A DNA stretch of 64,000 nucleotides, from assembly GCA_036346255.1 (NCBI GenBank), contig CM070623.1, forward strand, positions 20,218,875 through 20,282,874, written 5' to 3'. Made by a program: the position numbers and the translations under genes. Below the pieces are notes generated by a model. That model made no database searches and was not told where the DNA came from. It saw nothing but the letters and a program-made list of their open reading frames with translations. Of this stretch, positions 20,401 through 30,439 are shown piece by piece; positions within the stretch are counted from its first letter, which is position 1; the number at the start of each line of letters is the position of its first letter. Source of the stretch: Ampelocalamus luodianensis. Its lineage: Eukaryota > Streptophyta > Magnoliopsida > Poales > Poaceae.

Positions 20401-22960
20401 GGTATGGCATTAATGAAGAGAAATATACAAGAGAAAAATTGTCCCATCTCCAAGTGTCATCCTCTCCATGAGAGTAAGGATCTTGCTATCACCAATAGTA
20501 AGAGTCCAGCGACTAACAAAATGCAGGGGATCCCATTGTGCACACATACAACAAAATCATTGAGGAAGAAGAAGACAACCAAGTCCAAGTCTTTTTGTGC
20601 ATGTGAATGCAAATATCCGGTCATTACTAAGATCTGCCATTCAATGTCCAAATATATAGGAAGAGAGATAGGGGTGCAAATGTGCAATGAAGTTACAAAA
20701 CAACAATAATGATGTGTTGTCTTTTGTTCCGAAATTCCAACCCTTGTCTCTTAAATTCAATGTAGTCAATACTTTCTAGCCCCTTAAAAAAACAACTTCC
20801 TAGCTGCTCCTTTGATCTTGTTGGTCAGACCATTTATCCTATATTCCTATTCATTATAAATCTAGCATTATCTATTCAAGTGACATAAAATATAACTGAT
20901 GAAGTTGATAGTGAGTTGATTGGCCTACACCAGTGAAAAAAGTTAATGAAATTGATCATTGCTAATTTTGGATACAAGAATAACTCTTGTTTGGTTACTT
21001 GTCTTGGCGTTGATGGGTTACTTTGAGCCAACTTGTTCTCTTCCTAGAGTTCTTATGATAAAACACAATTTTTGTTCCTTTCAAAGACCAATTTACCATT
21101 GACTGACAGGTAACCAAATAGCATATCTCAGCCCATTTCAAAATTCTTGATGGGATCCTGCATTTTCAAAGTTAATTAATTGAAGTGGAGGCAAAACATT
21201 TGTAGGCTTCAAAGAATCGCCATATTCCAACTCATTTCCAGCAGTGAGGAAATTTCTTCGTTCAGTATAAGCATGCAGTAATTAAACTCCATATAAGTCA
21301 CGCAAGTTTGTATCACTCAAGCTGCAGGGCTGCACTGCTTATCATTCGACTCATTTGGCCATTACTATTCAATGTGGTTACAAGAACTGGAATTCAAAAA
21401 GTTTAGCATGAAAAAAAATCAATATGGTTAACTTGGTCAGGATAACAAATAAAATAAAATTTACAGAAGGCAAATTTTATGGCACTAGCGGAATTCAAGT
21501 AGTATGACCAGTTGACCACTTAAAACTTTCTGAAAGTGCGCTCTTGAAGTAGCAACAGGCCTACTGATTAGCCAAAAATGCATACTACAGCAGATCATAA
21601 AGTAAAAATGGCACAGCCATGCTATTGCATTAAAATGAACAAATCTACCAACGATAAAAGAATAAGCAATATATTCAGTAATATGCAGTGTGCAGATATA
21701 ACATACTAACCTCTTCCTTGACAAATCGTGAGTGCACTTCTTGTTCTGCCACAGCTATTTTAGTTCTAACTCCAGGGGATGCCTCCAACCTCATAGACTC
21801 CTTAGGTTCATCCTTCTTCAGCATCCCTGGAATTTCCTCGGAGCTCTTCTTCTCCCCACTACGTTCCAAGGATACTCCTATCTTCTTCTTAGCTTCAAAA
21901 AGCATATGCAAATCAGAACTGGCCATGTTTAGTTCGGCATACTTATTCTCATGCATAACATCCGGTACAGCAAGATCCCCTTTCTGCTGACACCCATCCT
22001 CACAAGTATCAGCCTCTGCGACGCTTACGGATGTTCCTAAATTGAACAAATCAACAACTCATTACTGAAAAAAATAAGAATGTTCTATGTGCAGAAATTA
22101 AGGGCCTGTTGGAAATGCGGGAATTTCACAGAAATCAGTTCATTACCTATAGGAATTGTGCAAAAATAAATAAATAAATCACACTCCAATCGGGGCTTAA
22201 ACTAGAAATCGTAGCCAAACTATTCACCTCTTTTCTTAGCCTTAGTCGGAGGAGGCTCTCTCTCTGCACCGTCGTCCCCAACGTGCTGACTGCCGTCCGC
22301 CTTCCTGCTACACCCACTTAGGGTTCGGACGTAATTCTTCTCCATCTTCTGTACGGCTCCAAGCGGGAGGGGGAACCTGGCCTCCGACGTCTCCTTCCGC
22401 TTCTCTCTGGCCAGCGCAAACAGAGCGTCGGCGCCGTCCTTGTCGTCGGCCCAGGAGGGGAACTCGCAGTAGCGGAAGCCGAATCTCTTGGGGACGTAGC
22501 CGGCGCAGCGCCATAGGGCGGCGGAGAAGGCGGGGGAGGACGGGGCGCCGCGGAATAGGGAGGCGTCACTCCCGCCGGGGAGCCCGTGGACGTGGACACG
22601 GGCGGGGAGCGGGACCTCGGCCCATCGGCCGTACAACGCTGGCGGGCGGTGGGTGGGCAGCTCGGCGAGAAGCTCGGCGACCTCGGCCTCGTCGGCGGAG
22701 GAGGGCGCGCGCTTGGACTTGCAGTTGTGGCACGAGAAGGAGGTGTGCACACCGCGGACGTAGCGGGCGCACCGTGTGTGCACCCACACGTTGCATTCGT
22801 CGCAGCTAACCATCTCCTCGCCGTCGTCAAACGTGACGCCGCACGAGCAGTCGACCGTCCACGAGCCGTCCACCCAGTCGTCGGCGGGCGTGGGAGCGGG
22901 CACGACCGCAGCGGTTTGAGGGGCCGGCGGCTCCGGACGGTGCAAGCGGCCGCCCTTCAT
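11456..22960 (-). CDS. PHD-finger protein, nine coding exons, 1002 aa
   Basis: Exons: 22228-22960, 21711-22036, 14482-14551, 13471-14375, 13225-13380, 12878-13130, 12736-12806, 12532-12654, 11456-11827. All eight introns are GT-AG and all phases join, giving 3009 bp with one terminal TAG. Residues 38-80 form a C4HC3 PHD finger (C38, C40, C53, C56, H61, C64, C77, C80) with the DCSCGV and WVHTRC motifs. Residues about 815-879 hold a conserved block (ISYGELCDTV, then HWRDL, YAYSNCLHAV and WAHLVD). The C-terminus is basic (GKRKTRKRRR, a likely nuclear signal) then Ser/Asp-rich; the middle is low complexity. It resembles plant proteins of the At3g20280/At1g50620 type from memory. PHD fingers usually read histone H3 tails, so a nuclear chromatin role is inferred. 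Intron 2 is 7.2 kb and carries retroelements; intron 1 holds a small MITE. Confidence 0.88.
14930..15490 (+). other. GC-rich gene-fragment-like island inside PHD-gene intron 2
   Basis: The block has TGGGCC/GGCCCA motifs (about 14,957-15,033), typical of plant housekeeping promoters, then a leader and an ATG at 15,136. That ATG opens a 49-codon frame (MAAGLMIAMGAAARLPMAKM..., stop 15,283-15,285). A run of GGCGCC/TAGGCGC words follows at 15,441-15,500. It lies antisense to the host gene. It looks like the 5' end of another gene captured by a transposon, but no element borders were found and the peptide is not recognised. Confidence 0.35.
15661..16057 (+). repeat. LTR A of the three-LTR element
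   Basis: The LTR is 397 bp. It contains duplicated GCTTTAGCATCTTAGACTAG units, four CATATG words at an 11-bp period (15,859, 15,870, 15,881, 15,892), then a TATA box (CTATAAAT at 15,913-15,920), so transcription should start shortly after. It ends ACTAACA next to the primer site. Confidence 0.9.
16058..17928 (+). other. Internal domain 1, CpG-rich, with gag remnant and 30-bp repeats
   Basis: The primer site is at 16,060-16,070. About five tandem units of GGCGGTGGCGCTCTGGAGG flavour lie at about 16,575-16,715. A gag-like scrap at about 17,215-17,305 reads KYKRMARSIRSLLDLS, then after a frameshift SIEEAIGRLKVV; this resembles copia Gag of plants (SIETLLDLxTLSVEEhIGRLK pattern). Long open frames in all phases result from the roughly 70% G+C content and are not genes. 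No protease, integrase or reverse transcriptase. Confidence 0.75.
17929..18292 (+). repeat. LTR B (middle) of the three-LTR element
   Basis: The LTR is 364 bp with the same start and end as LTR A. It has only two CATATG words (18,116 and 18,127) before the TATA box, which accounts for part of its shorter length. No target duplication surrounds it, as expected for an internal LTR shared by two domains. Confidence 0.9.
18293..20133 (+). other. Internal domain 2, parallel to domain 1
   Basis: It has the same order as domain 1: primer site 18,295-18,305, GC-rich leader, about five GGCGGTGGCGCTCTGG units (18,808-18,945), gag scrap (19,434-19,535), purine tract before 20,134. Here the gag scrap is open across both motifs (KYKRMARSIRSLLDLSTMSI and EEAIGRLKVVNDDEP) with no intervening frameshift. 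The two domains differ by many one- to three-base indels. Confidence 0.75.
20134..20518 (+). repeat. LTR C of the three-LTR element
   Basis: The LTR is 385 bp with three CATATG words (20,329, 20,340, 20,351) before the TATA box. It ends ACTAACA at 20,518, followed directly by the AAATG target duplication. Confidence 0.9.
20524..21710. other. Remainder of PHD-gene intron 2
   Basis: AT-rich intronic sequence without coding signal. It ends at the exon 2 donor (AGAG then GTTAGT on the minus strand, exon end 21,711). Confidence 0.6.
22099..22200. mobile_element. Tourist/PIF-like mini-MITE in intron 1 of the PHD-finger gene
   Basis: A 96-bp stretch (22,102-22,197) starts GGGCCTGTTGGAA and ends TTCC-type inverted CCAATCGGGGCT, with TAA on both sides (22,099-22,101 and 22,198-22,200). 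The ends match only partly (about 7 of 11), so this is a weak call. The TAA duplication and GGGCCTGTTGG start fit PIF/Harbinger MITEs. Confidence 0.4.
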
Positions 22961-23250
22961 CGGCGGCGAGAAGGGGGGATCCCTAATTTTGATTCACCTC
23001 TTTCGATCGCCCTGGATTTGGGCTCGGTCTGTTTCTTGTGGGCGGAAGGGGCAAGCAACGCGCGGATTTGCTATATGCCACGCGCGCGACATATAGAAAT
23101 CCGCCGCACAGGTTCGGCCCATGGCCCATTAACCAGCCAGACTGTTGAGGAGGCCCGAGTGCTGCTTTGGACGGGAGCAAGCCCCACCCTGTTGGCCCGC
23201 TCTGTGTGGGCCTTTTCCTAGGATCGTGGGCTAACAGCAAAACCCTCGGC
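22961..23250 (-). promoter_or_regulatory. Probable promoter/5' UTR of the PHD-finger gene
   Basis: Upstream of the start codon lie several TGGGCC/GGCCCA words (around 23,116-23,128 and 23,190-23,215). These resemble the site II elements common in broadly expressed plant genes. No clear TATA box. The plus-strand open frame across this region is antisense to exon 1 and is not a gene. Confidence 0.45.
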
Positions 23251-24270
23251 TGCAACATTGCCAAGGTTGCCGGATGATGCCCGCGTGCGTTTTTTTTTTT
23301 TTGTGTTTCGAAAATTAAAAGCATGTATCTTTTGAACTAAGTGTCTGTTTCGCAATGCGTTTGAACCATCGTGTTTCTTACAATGGATTCTACAAAATAA
23401 TACCTATATTAAATATATTTTAGCTTAGTGATGATAGCATATGTCACATAACAAATAACAAAAATTAGCGGAATAAACCAAAAGTGATGGTGGAACATCC
23501 ATGCAAAATGAAATGTTTCGAACAATACTTTCTAATGTTCCAGGGTTCCAAGCACGATGTTCCAATGTTTTTTAGTTGGGTAGAGAAAATGAATGTGGTT
23601 TGGAGTCGAATGTTCGAGTTTGGTTTCAATGTTCTAAGGAGGGATGGGTCAATGTTGCACACGTTAAGTTTCAATGTTCCAACAGTTCATCAGAGATATT
23701 CCAATAGTTCATAGATGATGTTCAAGGGAATGAGCCAATGTTCCACGTGTTTGGTTTCAATGTTCCGATATAAAAGACCATGTTTAGAAGAAATAAAATA
23801 TATCAGCAAAACAAATCAAACGTGCTCGTTGAACAATTCAACGGAACAAATAAAGAAAATATTAATAAAACAATGTTGGAAAAATTGACAATGGAAAAAA
23901 CGTACTACAACATCCGACAAAAAATGCAACTAAATGAAACTAAGAATAAGAAAGAAAAAAGTACAGATCGAAGGGAATAAGGGTATGTTTGGCACGACCG
24001 TAGCTTTTCTGAAAATCGGCTTTCGGCTGAACTACATGATGAACGGGTGAGCTGAAGATGTTTGGTGTTTGCAGTCTGGCTTTTAAGTAAGCTGGCTGCA
24101 GCTTTTGAGATGGGGATATGTCTGAAATGCCTATGAGACAAATAATGGCTTGTTTGATACCGTTTAATGACAATTAACACAATTGGCGGTATTTAATGAC
24201 AACTGCTGATAATTAACGACAAGCTAACGCAATTGAAGACAATTAACACTCCAATTACCGCAATTAAACA
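23251..24270. other. Intergenic sequence with AATGTTCCA micro-repeats
   Basis: Between about 23,515 and 23,770 the words AATGTTCCA, GATGTTCCA and TCAATGTT(C/G) recur at least seven times at irregular spacing. From 24,160 to 24,260 there are diverged GACAATTAACAC and AATTACCGCAATTAA repeats. No coding region. Confidence 0.6.
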
Positions 24271-27200
24271 GTTCAAAAGCAATGATATATTTACAGTTAG
24301 CTAATTTTCTATGGCATTTTTTGAATTTGAGGTTTGACCAGTGGCAGGAAACCAACTCTCCCTTCAGTTTTTGTGTAATTCATTGCATCCCGACAATTTG
24401 TGAAGGTTTTGAGATTTGGAGATTGAGAAATTCCCCTCATAATTCTAAAAAAACATTAGATTTTGTAACATCCCAACTTTAGGATTGTGTTTCCAATGTA
24501 AGAAAATCAGTAGAAATTAAAACTTTTTCTTACATCATGTATTTCCTGTTGTGCCAAACAATTCTTGTACAAGGGATTATGGAAATACATTGTCACAAGT
24601 CTAGTTGATCCAAATCTTGATATTCCAAAACAATCTTGTCAAAACTTATGATCATCCTCTGAAATATTTTTCCCAAGTCTCTGTGATGGTATGTGACCCT
24701 CTGAAAAATTTCACAATTTTTAGAAATTGTTTGAATATTTTTAGAGGCAATCAAACTGTTCGACTCTCAGTCAAACATTAAAACAGAGCCTTGCAGAATT
24801 TTGGAGATTTATTCACAACATAAAAACCTCTGAAAATTTTACACAAGGTTAATATCTGAGTTAGCAAGCTCTGTAAAAATTTCATAATTTTTGGAGTTAA
24901 TTTGCTACCTCAAATAAATCCTTCAAAGTCTCTCGTTCTAATTTCAAAGTCAAACTCGGTTTTACGTTACTTGGTTCGAGTCGGACTGGGCTCGAGCAAT
25001 TGATTCGGTCCGACCAACTAATCGCGACCGAGCCTCTTTAAAAGCGCGTTGGATCTCAACCGTTGGATCTAAATCGCACGCGCGGCGCGTGTAAGACTTC
25101 GGAAGTTGCTTGAATGTCAGCGTTAGATCTCCATCCAACCGCGAGATCCTCCGCAACTTTCGGACCCTCCGTTGTTGGTTTGAATGGATTAAGATCCAAC
25201 GCCCGCGTGTTCGTTGTAAAATGATGGAGCGATAGCTCTTTTCTAATCCGAGGGCTCGCAGGTCTCCGCTGTGTTTTAAACCCGGAGGCGTGGCGCTATC
25301 TACCGTCCGTGTCTCATCTAACTGAGAATCACCGAGCCTTTTGGTCATCTTCTATTTGAAGTAAGGTCATTTCTTGCTCCCAAAGTCACCCTAGTCGACG
25401 TTTAGGATATGGGAGGTACTCTGAAGGCCATGCCCTAGTGCACGTCTGCACCTCTTTTTCTTGGCGCACCTTGTGCTCGTGTATTCTCAAAGATGTGTGG
25501 TGCAAACCCTAATGCTTTCATGGCTTTATAAACCCTCTCAATACCTCCGGCATTTCTTTAGACCACTATCAAGCTTCATTCTCGGATTGGAGCTTAACAC
25601 CTCAAAAATGGCAAATCGCCATTGTTGACCCGTGGAGCTCCAAGTGGTCCTCCTTCACGTTTCTTTGCCCTAACCTTATCTATTTACTTCCTTGAACATT
25701 TCCTCACTTAATTTTGGATTTGATTATCGAAATTGTCCAATTTGGGGTTTGTTCAAATTCGCCAATTTGGTCATCTTCTTCCTCTCCTGGGTGAGTGCTC
25801 CATTTTCTAATTACTTGCTCATGTAAAACCTTAATGAAGCTATTTTGATGCTTTGGTATCACTCATTTGGCTCGTGGGTCATTTTCAAACCTTCTTCTCC
25901 AAGTCCGTGAGCTTCTCGTGATCAAGCAACTCACCATCTTTGAAGCTTCGTCACCGAGGTAGCTTCTTATTAGTCCTTATAAGCTTTGGCACCGCTTCCT
26001 TAGACCGGTGAGCTTTTCGCTATTTTCGCACTTAGCGAGAAAAGCTCCATTTTCGTTTTCCGCTAGCCGGCGTTCTAGTCCTCACGCATGCGCGAGGATG
26101 CCACCATTGAGTTCGCGGTGCTATTGCGAATTGATCGTCTTAATTAGGACACATTAATTGCCAATCATGAGTTAATTAATTATGTCTTAATCTTTGTCGC
26201 TGAGCCACCGACCGATGGGCCCAATATATGCATCATTAAGATTAATTGATTGCATTTAATCCGCTTGAAATCACCTTTGGGTCGTGACTTGTGGGCCGAG
26301 GGGTTAAAATCAAATCTCGAGAGTCATTAGTGCCTAGTTAATGTTAATCATTAGAAGCATTAATCCCGCCCTAATTGACATGTGGGCCGGCAGCAGCGTG
26401 CACGTGGGTTAAAACGCTTGCGATGACCCTAGGTCATCGACATGCGGTCCCACGTGTCAAGATCTCCCTTTGAACTGCGATCAATAGCTACCGCTCGTTT
26501 TTAGATCTGCGCCCGATCTTTGTGTGCGTTCGACCCTCGGATGCCTTCGTTCTCGACCGTCGATATTGCGATGATCTCAGTTAAGCCCTAATTGCATAAT
26601 TCTTGTTCCTATCTTTGTCTTAGATCATTCCCCAGTAGTGTAAATTTTATTTGACTGAGAAAAGAGGAGCGGTGTAATAGGATCGAGAGGTGGCGTGGAG
26701 GAGGAAGAAATGTGTAAGAAATTTTGACATTTTGTGCAAAAGATGCCTATTGTAAGGGCATATTCAATAAGGTTGTTCAAAAGCAATGATATATATCGAC
26801 TGATTAGCTAATTTTCTATGGCATTTTTGAATTTGAGGTTTGAACTACTTGTGAGTATCTCATTATCCGAGCATTACATGCGTGCCAACCACACTAGAGG
26901 ATATGAGACCTCTCTTAGCCGAGTACTTGGTGTGTTAATTAATGAGTCGCGTGGTGGGTTGCATATTTGATTATATGCCACATGGACACGTTTGTAGGGG
27001 AACACCGCCGAGGCGGTGTATCTTGCTCCACGATGGGTCCTTGTGATCCATATTTCATTCGGCAGATCACTAAGGATTAACCCCATACGTGCGCCTCTTG
27101 ATTAGCATGTTCCGCTGGAAAGGGTTCAGAGGACTTAGCGTGTGGCATACCAAATGAAGTGTGCTTAATAGCTTGGCAAAAGGCGATCCAAGTGTGGGTA

Positions 27201-27497
27201 CATTGGTACACCCCTGCAGGATTAAAACTATTCAAATAGCCTCGCCCTAGGTTATGGACACGCTTGGATAAGCTTTTCAAGAGTTAGACTACAACCATTT
27301 TAAAATTAAAACTTGTTGGGTGGTATGAATCGGTGATTCATGCTATGTTGTGGTGGCGATGGTGATTTTACAAAGAAAACCAATTCTCCCTTCAGTTTTA
27401 GCTATGTATATTCATTGCGTCCCGACAATTTGTGAAGGTTTTGGGATTTGGAGATTGAGAAATTCCCCTCATAAATCTAAAAAAACATTAGATTTTT
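24271..27497 (+). repeat. Mosaic of an LTR split by a duplicated flank
   Basis: The LTR family is the one at 51,407-56,381, here in plus orientation. Segment I begins TGTAACATCCC at 24,464 and runs to about 26,757. It includes the promoter-like CTTTATAAACCC at about 25,523-25,534. Segment II (about 26,845-27,372) matches a later LTR part, the inverted 52,090-52,515. The pre-insertion flank is present twice: once intact at 24,271-24,463 and once at 26,775-26,844 plus 27,373-27,497, split by segment II. The piece between segments is missing. A single clean insertion cannot produce this order. Confidence 0.7.
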
Positions 27498-27759
27498 AGA
27501 TTGATTTTTTTATATGTTTGATGTAACAATATTTGCTTTGATGCAGTTGACTGATCAACGTTGTTCGTCCGAGCGACGAGCCATCGTTCGCAATCACAAG
27601 GGTCTGTTGATACTGAAGTTGATCGTGCGACTGCAGGGCCTAATCAAGAAATAGGTATTGCCACAAAGTTTCTGTTACAATGATACGGTGCCTGTTAATG
27701 TGTATTTGTGTGTGCAAAAGTAGAGAGAACCAGGAGAAGACGCCGCACACGCTGGGGGC

Positions 27760-29822
27760 AATGTCTCATTCACGTATATACCATGTTCAATGTAGAGGCC
27801 TTGCAAGGCAAGTAATCAACAATTCTAGGATTACAAGGGATTGTTATCCTAATTAGATAAGCACAAAATCAGGAAAGAATCTCACGGATTATGATTCGTT
27901 TACATCCCCCTCAGTCCACGTGGTAGGGCACGAACACAGAAACTGGAGCGAAAATATTGGAAGAGAGCTGAACCGGTAGTCCTTTAGTCATGACATCGAC
28001 AAACTGAAGACTGGATGGAACGTGCAGAACATGAACTTGCCCAAGTGATACCTTCTCCCGAACGATCTCAATATGCTTCGTACGACGATGCTGATCCGGG
28101 TTCGAAGACATGTAGACCGCACTGATTTTGTCGCTGTATACCACGGTGGTGGAGGTGATACATCGTTAAACCTCCTGAAGGAGTTGGCGAAGCCAGCAAC
28201 AATCTGCAACGGCATGGGCCACTGCGCGGTATTTTGCCTATGCGCTGGAGCAAGACACCGTGGCCTAGCGCTTGGAGGACCAAGAAACCAGGTTGTCGCC
28301 AAAGTATATGCAGTATCCAGATGTAGAACGACGAGTGTCGGGACACCCAGCCCAATCGACGTCAGAGTAGTCTGTGAGAAGCCCTGGATGTAGTGAAGAA
28401 TCCGTTTGACCAAGTTGAGACGCAAGGTGTGAGGATCATGCATGTGGAGGTGGCATATGCTATGTTTGGTCGTGTCAAAGTGATATACTTGAGTGCTCCA
28501 ACAAGACTGGTAGTATGTAGAATTAGACACGAGATCGCCATCACTAGAAGAAAGTTTAGGACGAGTGTCCACATGAGTGATGGACAGATTGCAGTGTGTC
28601 ATGCCAGCACGTTGAAGAATCTCCTCGACATACTTGCACTGAGACAAGAACAATCCGGTAGGGGACCGTGACACTGAGATGCCAAGGAAGTAATAAAGGT
28701 TGCCTAAGTCTGTCACGGCAAATTCGGAGTGAAGAGGTCCAGTGATGCTACGCAAAAGCGAAGGGGATGAGGTGGTGAGGATAATGTCGTCCACGTAAAG
28801 CAAAAGATAAGCCAAGTTGGTTCCGTGCTTAAGAACAAAGAGGGAAGCGACAAAGCCAAGACGGTGTGCGTAAAGAGCAAACCGTTGGTACCAAGCTCGC
28901 AGGGCCTGCTTGAGGCCATAGAGGGATTTCTGTAGACAGCACACATGGTGGGGAAATTGAGGATTGATGAAACCGGACGACTGCTCGTAGAAAACGGTTT
29001 GGTTTAGATCACCATGAAGAAATTCGTTTTTGACATCGAGTTGGTGTATAGGACAAGAGTGAGAAACTACAATAGTAAGGACAACTCGAATGGTGGTTGG
29101 TTTAACGATCGGGCTAAAGGTTTCGTCAAAGTCAACACCAGGTTGTTGGGAGAAGCTACACATGACCCAACGAGCTGTGTAGCGAGCAAGGGAGCTGTTA
29201 GAATGAAATTAGTGTTTCGAAGATCCATTTTCCCGAGACGACATTGATACCGGGTGGACGGGGAACCATAGACCATGTCCGGTTTGAGAGAGCCGTGAAT
29301 TAATCCACCATGGCCTATCGCCAGTGTGGATCCTGAAGAGCACTGCGGCAGGCCTTTGGAACAGGGGAGATGGAGGAATCAATATCAGAGAGGTTTAGCT
29401 TGTCAATGGGAGTGACAATACCGGACTTGGCGTGAGTTTGCATATGGTGGGGACCGGGTGCCGGCCGAGCAATAGGGCCTTGGTGAGGGGCGAGAGCCAC
29501 GGAGTAGCAGGTGGAGTGGAGGCCGCAGAAGGAGAAGCACTGGCCGTGGCTATGGCAGGAGGCACGCAGCAGGGAGAAATTGCTGCCACAGTAGGGCTGC
29601 ATCAGGGAGAGGAGGTGGCCGCGGCAAGGCTGCGACACAGCAGGGAGAAATTGCTGCCACAATAGGGCTGCATCAGGGAGAGGAGGTGCGACAGAGGTGT
29701 GGTAAGGACGTGGCGGTGGGGGGAACCGTGGGAAGCGGTTGTGTTGAGCTGAAATCGAGCATGAAATTAAGGTACTCTCATCGAAAGTCACATGGTGAGA
29801 TGTGAAGATTCAGTGAGAGGGA
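27760..29822 (-). mobile_element. Truncated Ty1-copia element (linker, reverse transcriptase, RNase H)
   Basis: Reading on the minus strand: a VTFDES end of the integrase C-terminal region and a proline-rich linker (29,791 down to 29,315); reverse transcriptase at 29,163-27,988 with QLDVKNEFLHGDL, KSLYGLKQALRAW and LLYVDDIIL; RNase H tail with HRRTKHIEI and VDVMTKGLP (28,144-27,911). Several frameshifts and stops break it. The purine tract GACTGAGGGGG precedes a TGTAAACG start at about 27,905, so 27,760-27,905 may be a partial 3' LTR. Gag, protease and the integrase core are absent. The polyprotein would normally copy and integrate the element; this copy cannot. Confidence 0.85.
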
Positions 29823-29949
29823 GAGGTGAGGTAAAAACAAACATTTATCTGCAAAGTTTCGCTTGTCACTTAGCTGCATAAATAAAATTTGAAATGATCT
29901 ATTGTGCCCCTTTTTTTGTACTTTGCTTATGATATCTTTTCATTAATAG

Positions 29950-30330
29950 AGTATGGCATTGGAAACAAAGTTTCAACGAAAGAAGATATCTACAACTATG
30001 GAATACTTTTACCGGAGATGGCGACTGCAAAGAAGCCTCATATTCATATATCATCTTCAGTGGCGGATTGAATCTTCGAAAGTATGTTGAAATGGGCCTA
30101 CCTGAGAAGATGATGCAAATAGTAGGCCCTTGCCTAGTGGCAGAGCTTGCAGACTAGGAAGGTTTGCAGAGAAGAAAATTTGACAGTATCATTTCGCTGT
30201 TTAGGCTTGGATTACAGTGCACTGAAGAGCTAGAGATTAATCAGCTGTCAATAAAAGAAGTGGTCAACAAATTGCATAGAATTCGAGAGCAACTTTTTAG
30301 GGACAGAAACAGAAACAGAAATGTAGAAGA
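29950..30330 (+). pseudogene. LRR-receptor-kinase fragment (kinase subdomains IX-XI)
   Basis: After an acceptor (TTAATAG at 29,943-29,949) the frame reads EYGIGNKVSTKEDIYNYGIL and LPEM, the activation-loop end and subdomain IX of Xa21-type rice receptor kinases, where an intron is usual at this point. A one-base shift near 30,060 is needed to continue as LNLRKYVEMGLPEKM. A stop follows at 30,155-30,157, and then LGLQCTEELEI and EVVNKLHRIREQL, the usual kinase tail. The leucine-rich repeats, membrane segment and catalytic loop are missing. It is a stranded 3' exon, adjacent to the copia fragment. Confidence 0.8.
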
Positions 30331-30439
30331 TACACCAAGCACCCAATTGACTTGTCACGAACCTGAGTGTAATGTCTTCCTTAAATATGCTGTCTATAAT
30401 CCTATGGCAAGAGCGCTACTTTGGTTCTGCTGTTAATAA

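Larger units (their letters stand above)
15656..20523 (+). mobile_element. Three-LTR tandem non-autonomous copia-type retroelement
   Basis: The order is LTR (15,661-16,057), internal domain (16,058-17,928), LTR (17,929-18,292), internal domain (18,293-20,133), LTR (20,134-20,518). The whole is flanked by one exact 5-bp duplication AAATG (15,656-15,660 and 20,519-20,523). LTRs begin TGATGGATAAG and end ACTAACA. Each internal domain starts with TGGTATCGAGC, a one-base-short match to the tRNA-Met primer site TGGTATCAGAGC, and ends with a short purine tract (AGGGAGAT). Neither domain encodes pol; both contain a frameshifted gag scrap. The element is antisense to the PHD-finger gene. The three-LTR form probably arose by unequal recombination between two elements or LTRs. 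Confidence 0.92.

Noticed and set aside
22586..23221. 211-codon plus-strand frame over the PHD-gene first exon
   Set aside because: It is the complement of a GC-rich real exon with a clear PHD finger on the minus strand.
24962..25348. 128-codon minus-strand frame
   Set aside because: It lies wholly within an LTR, opposite to the LTR's own direction.
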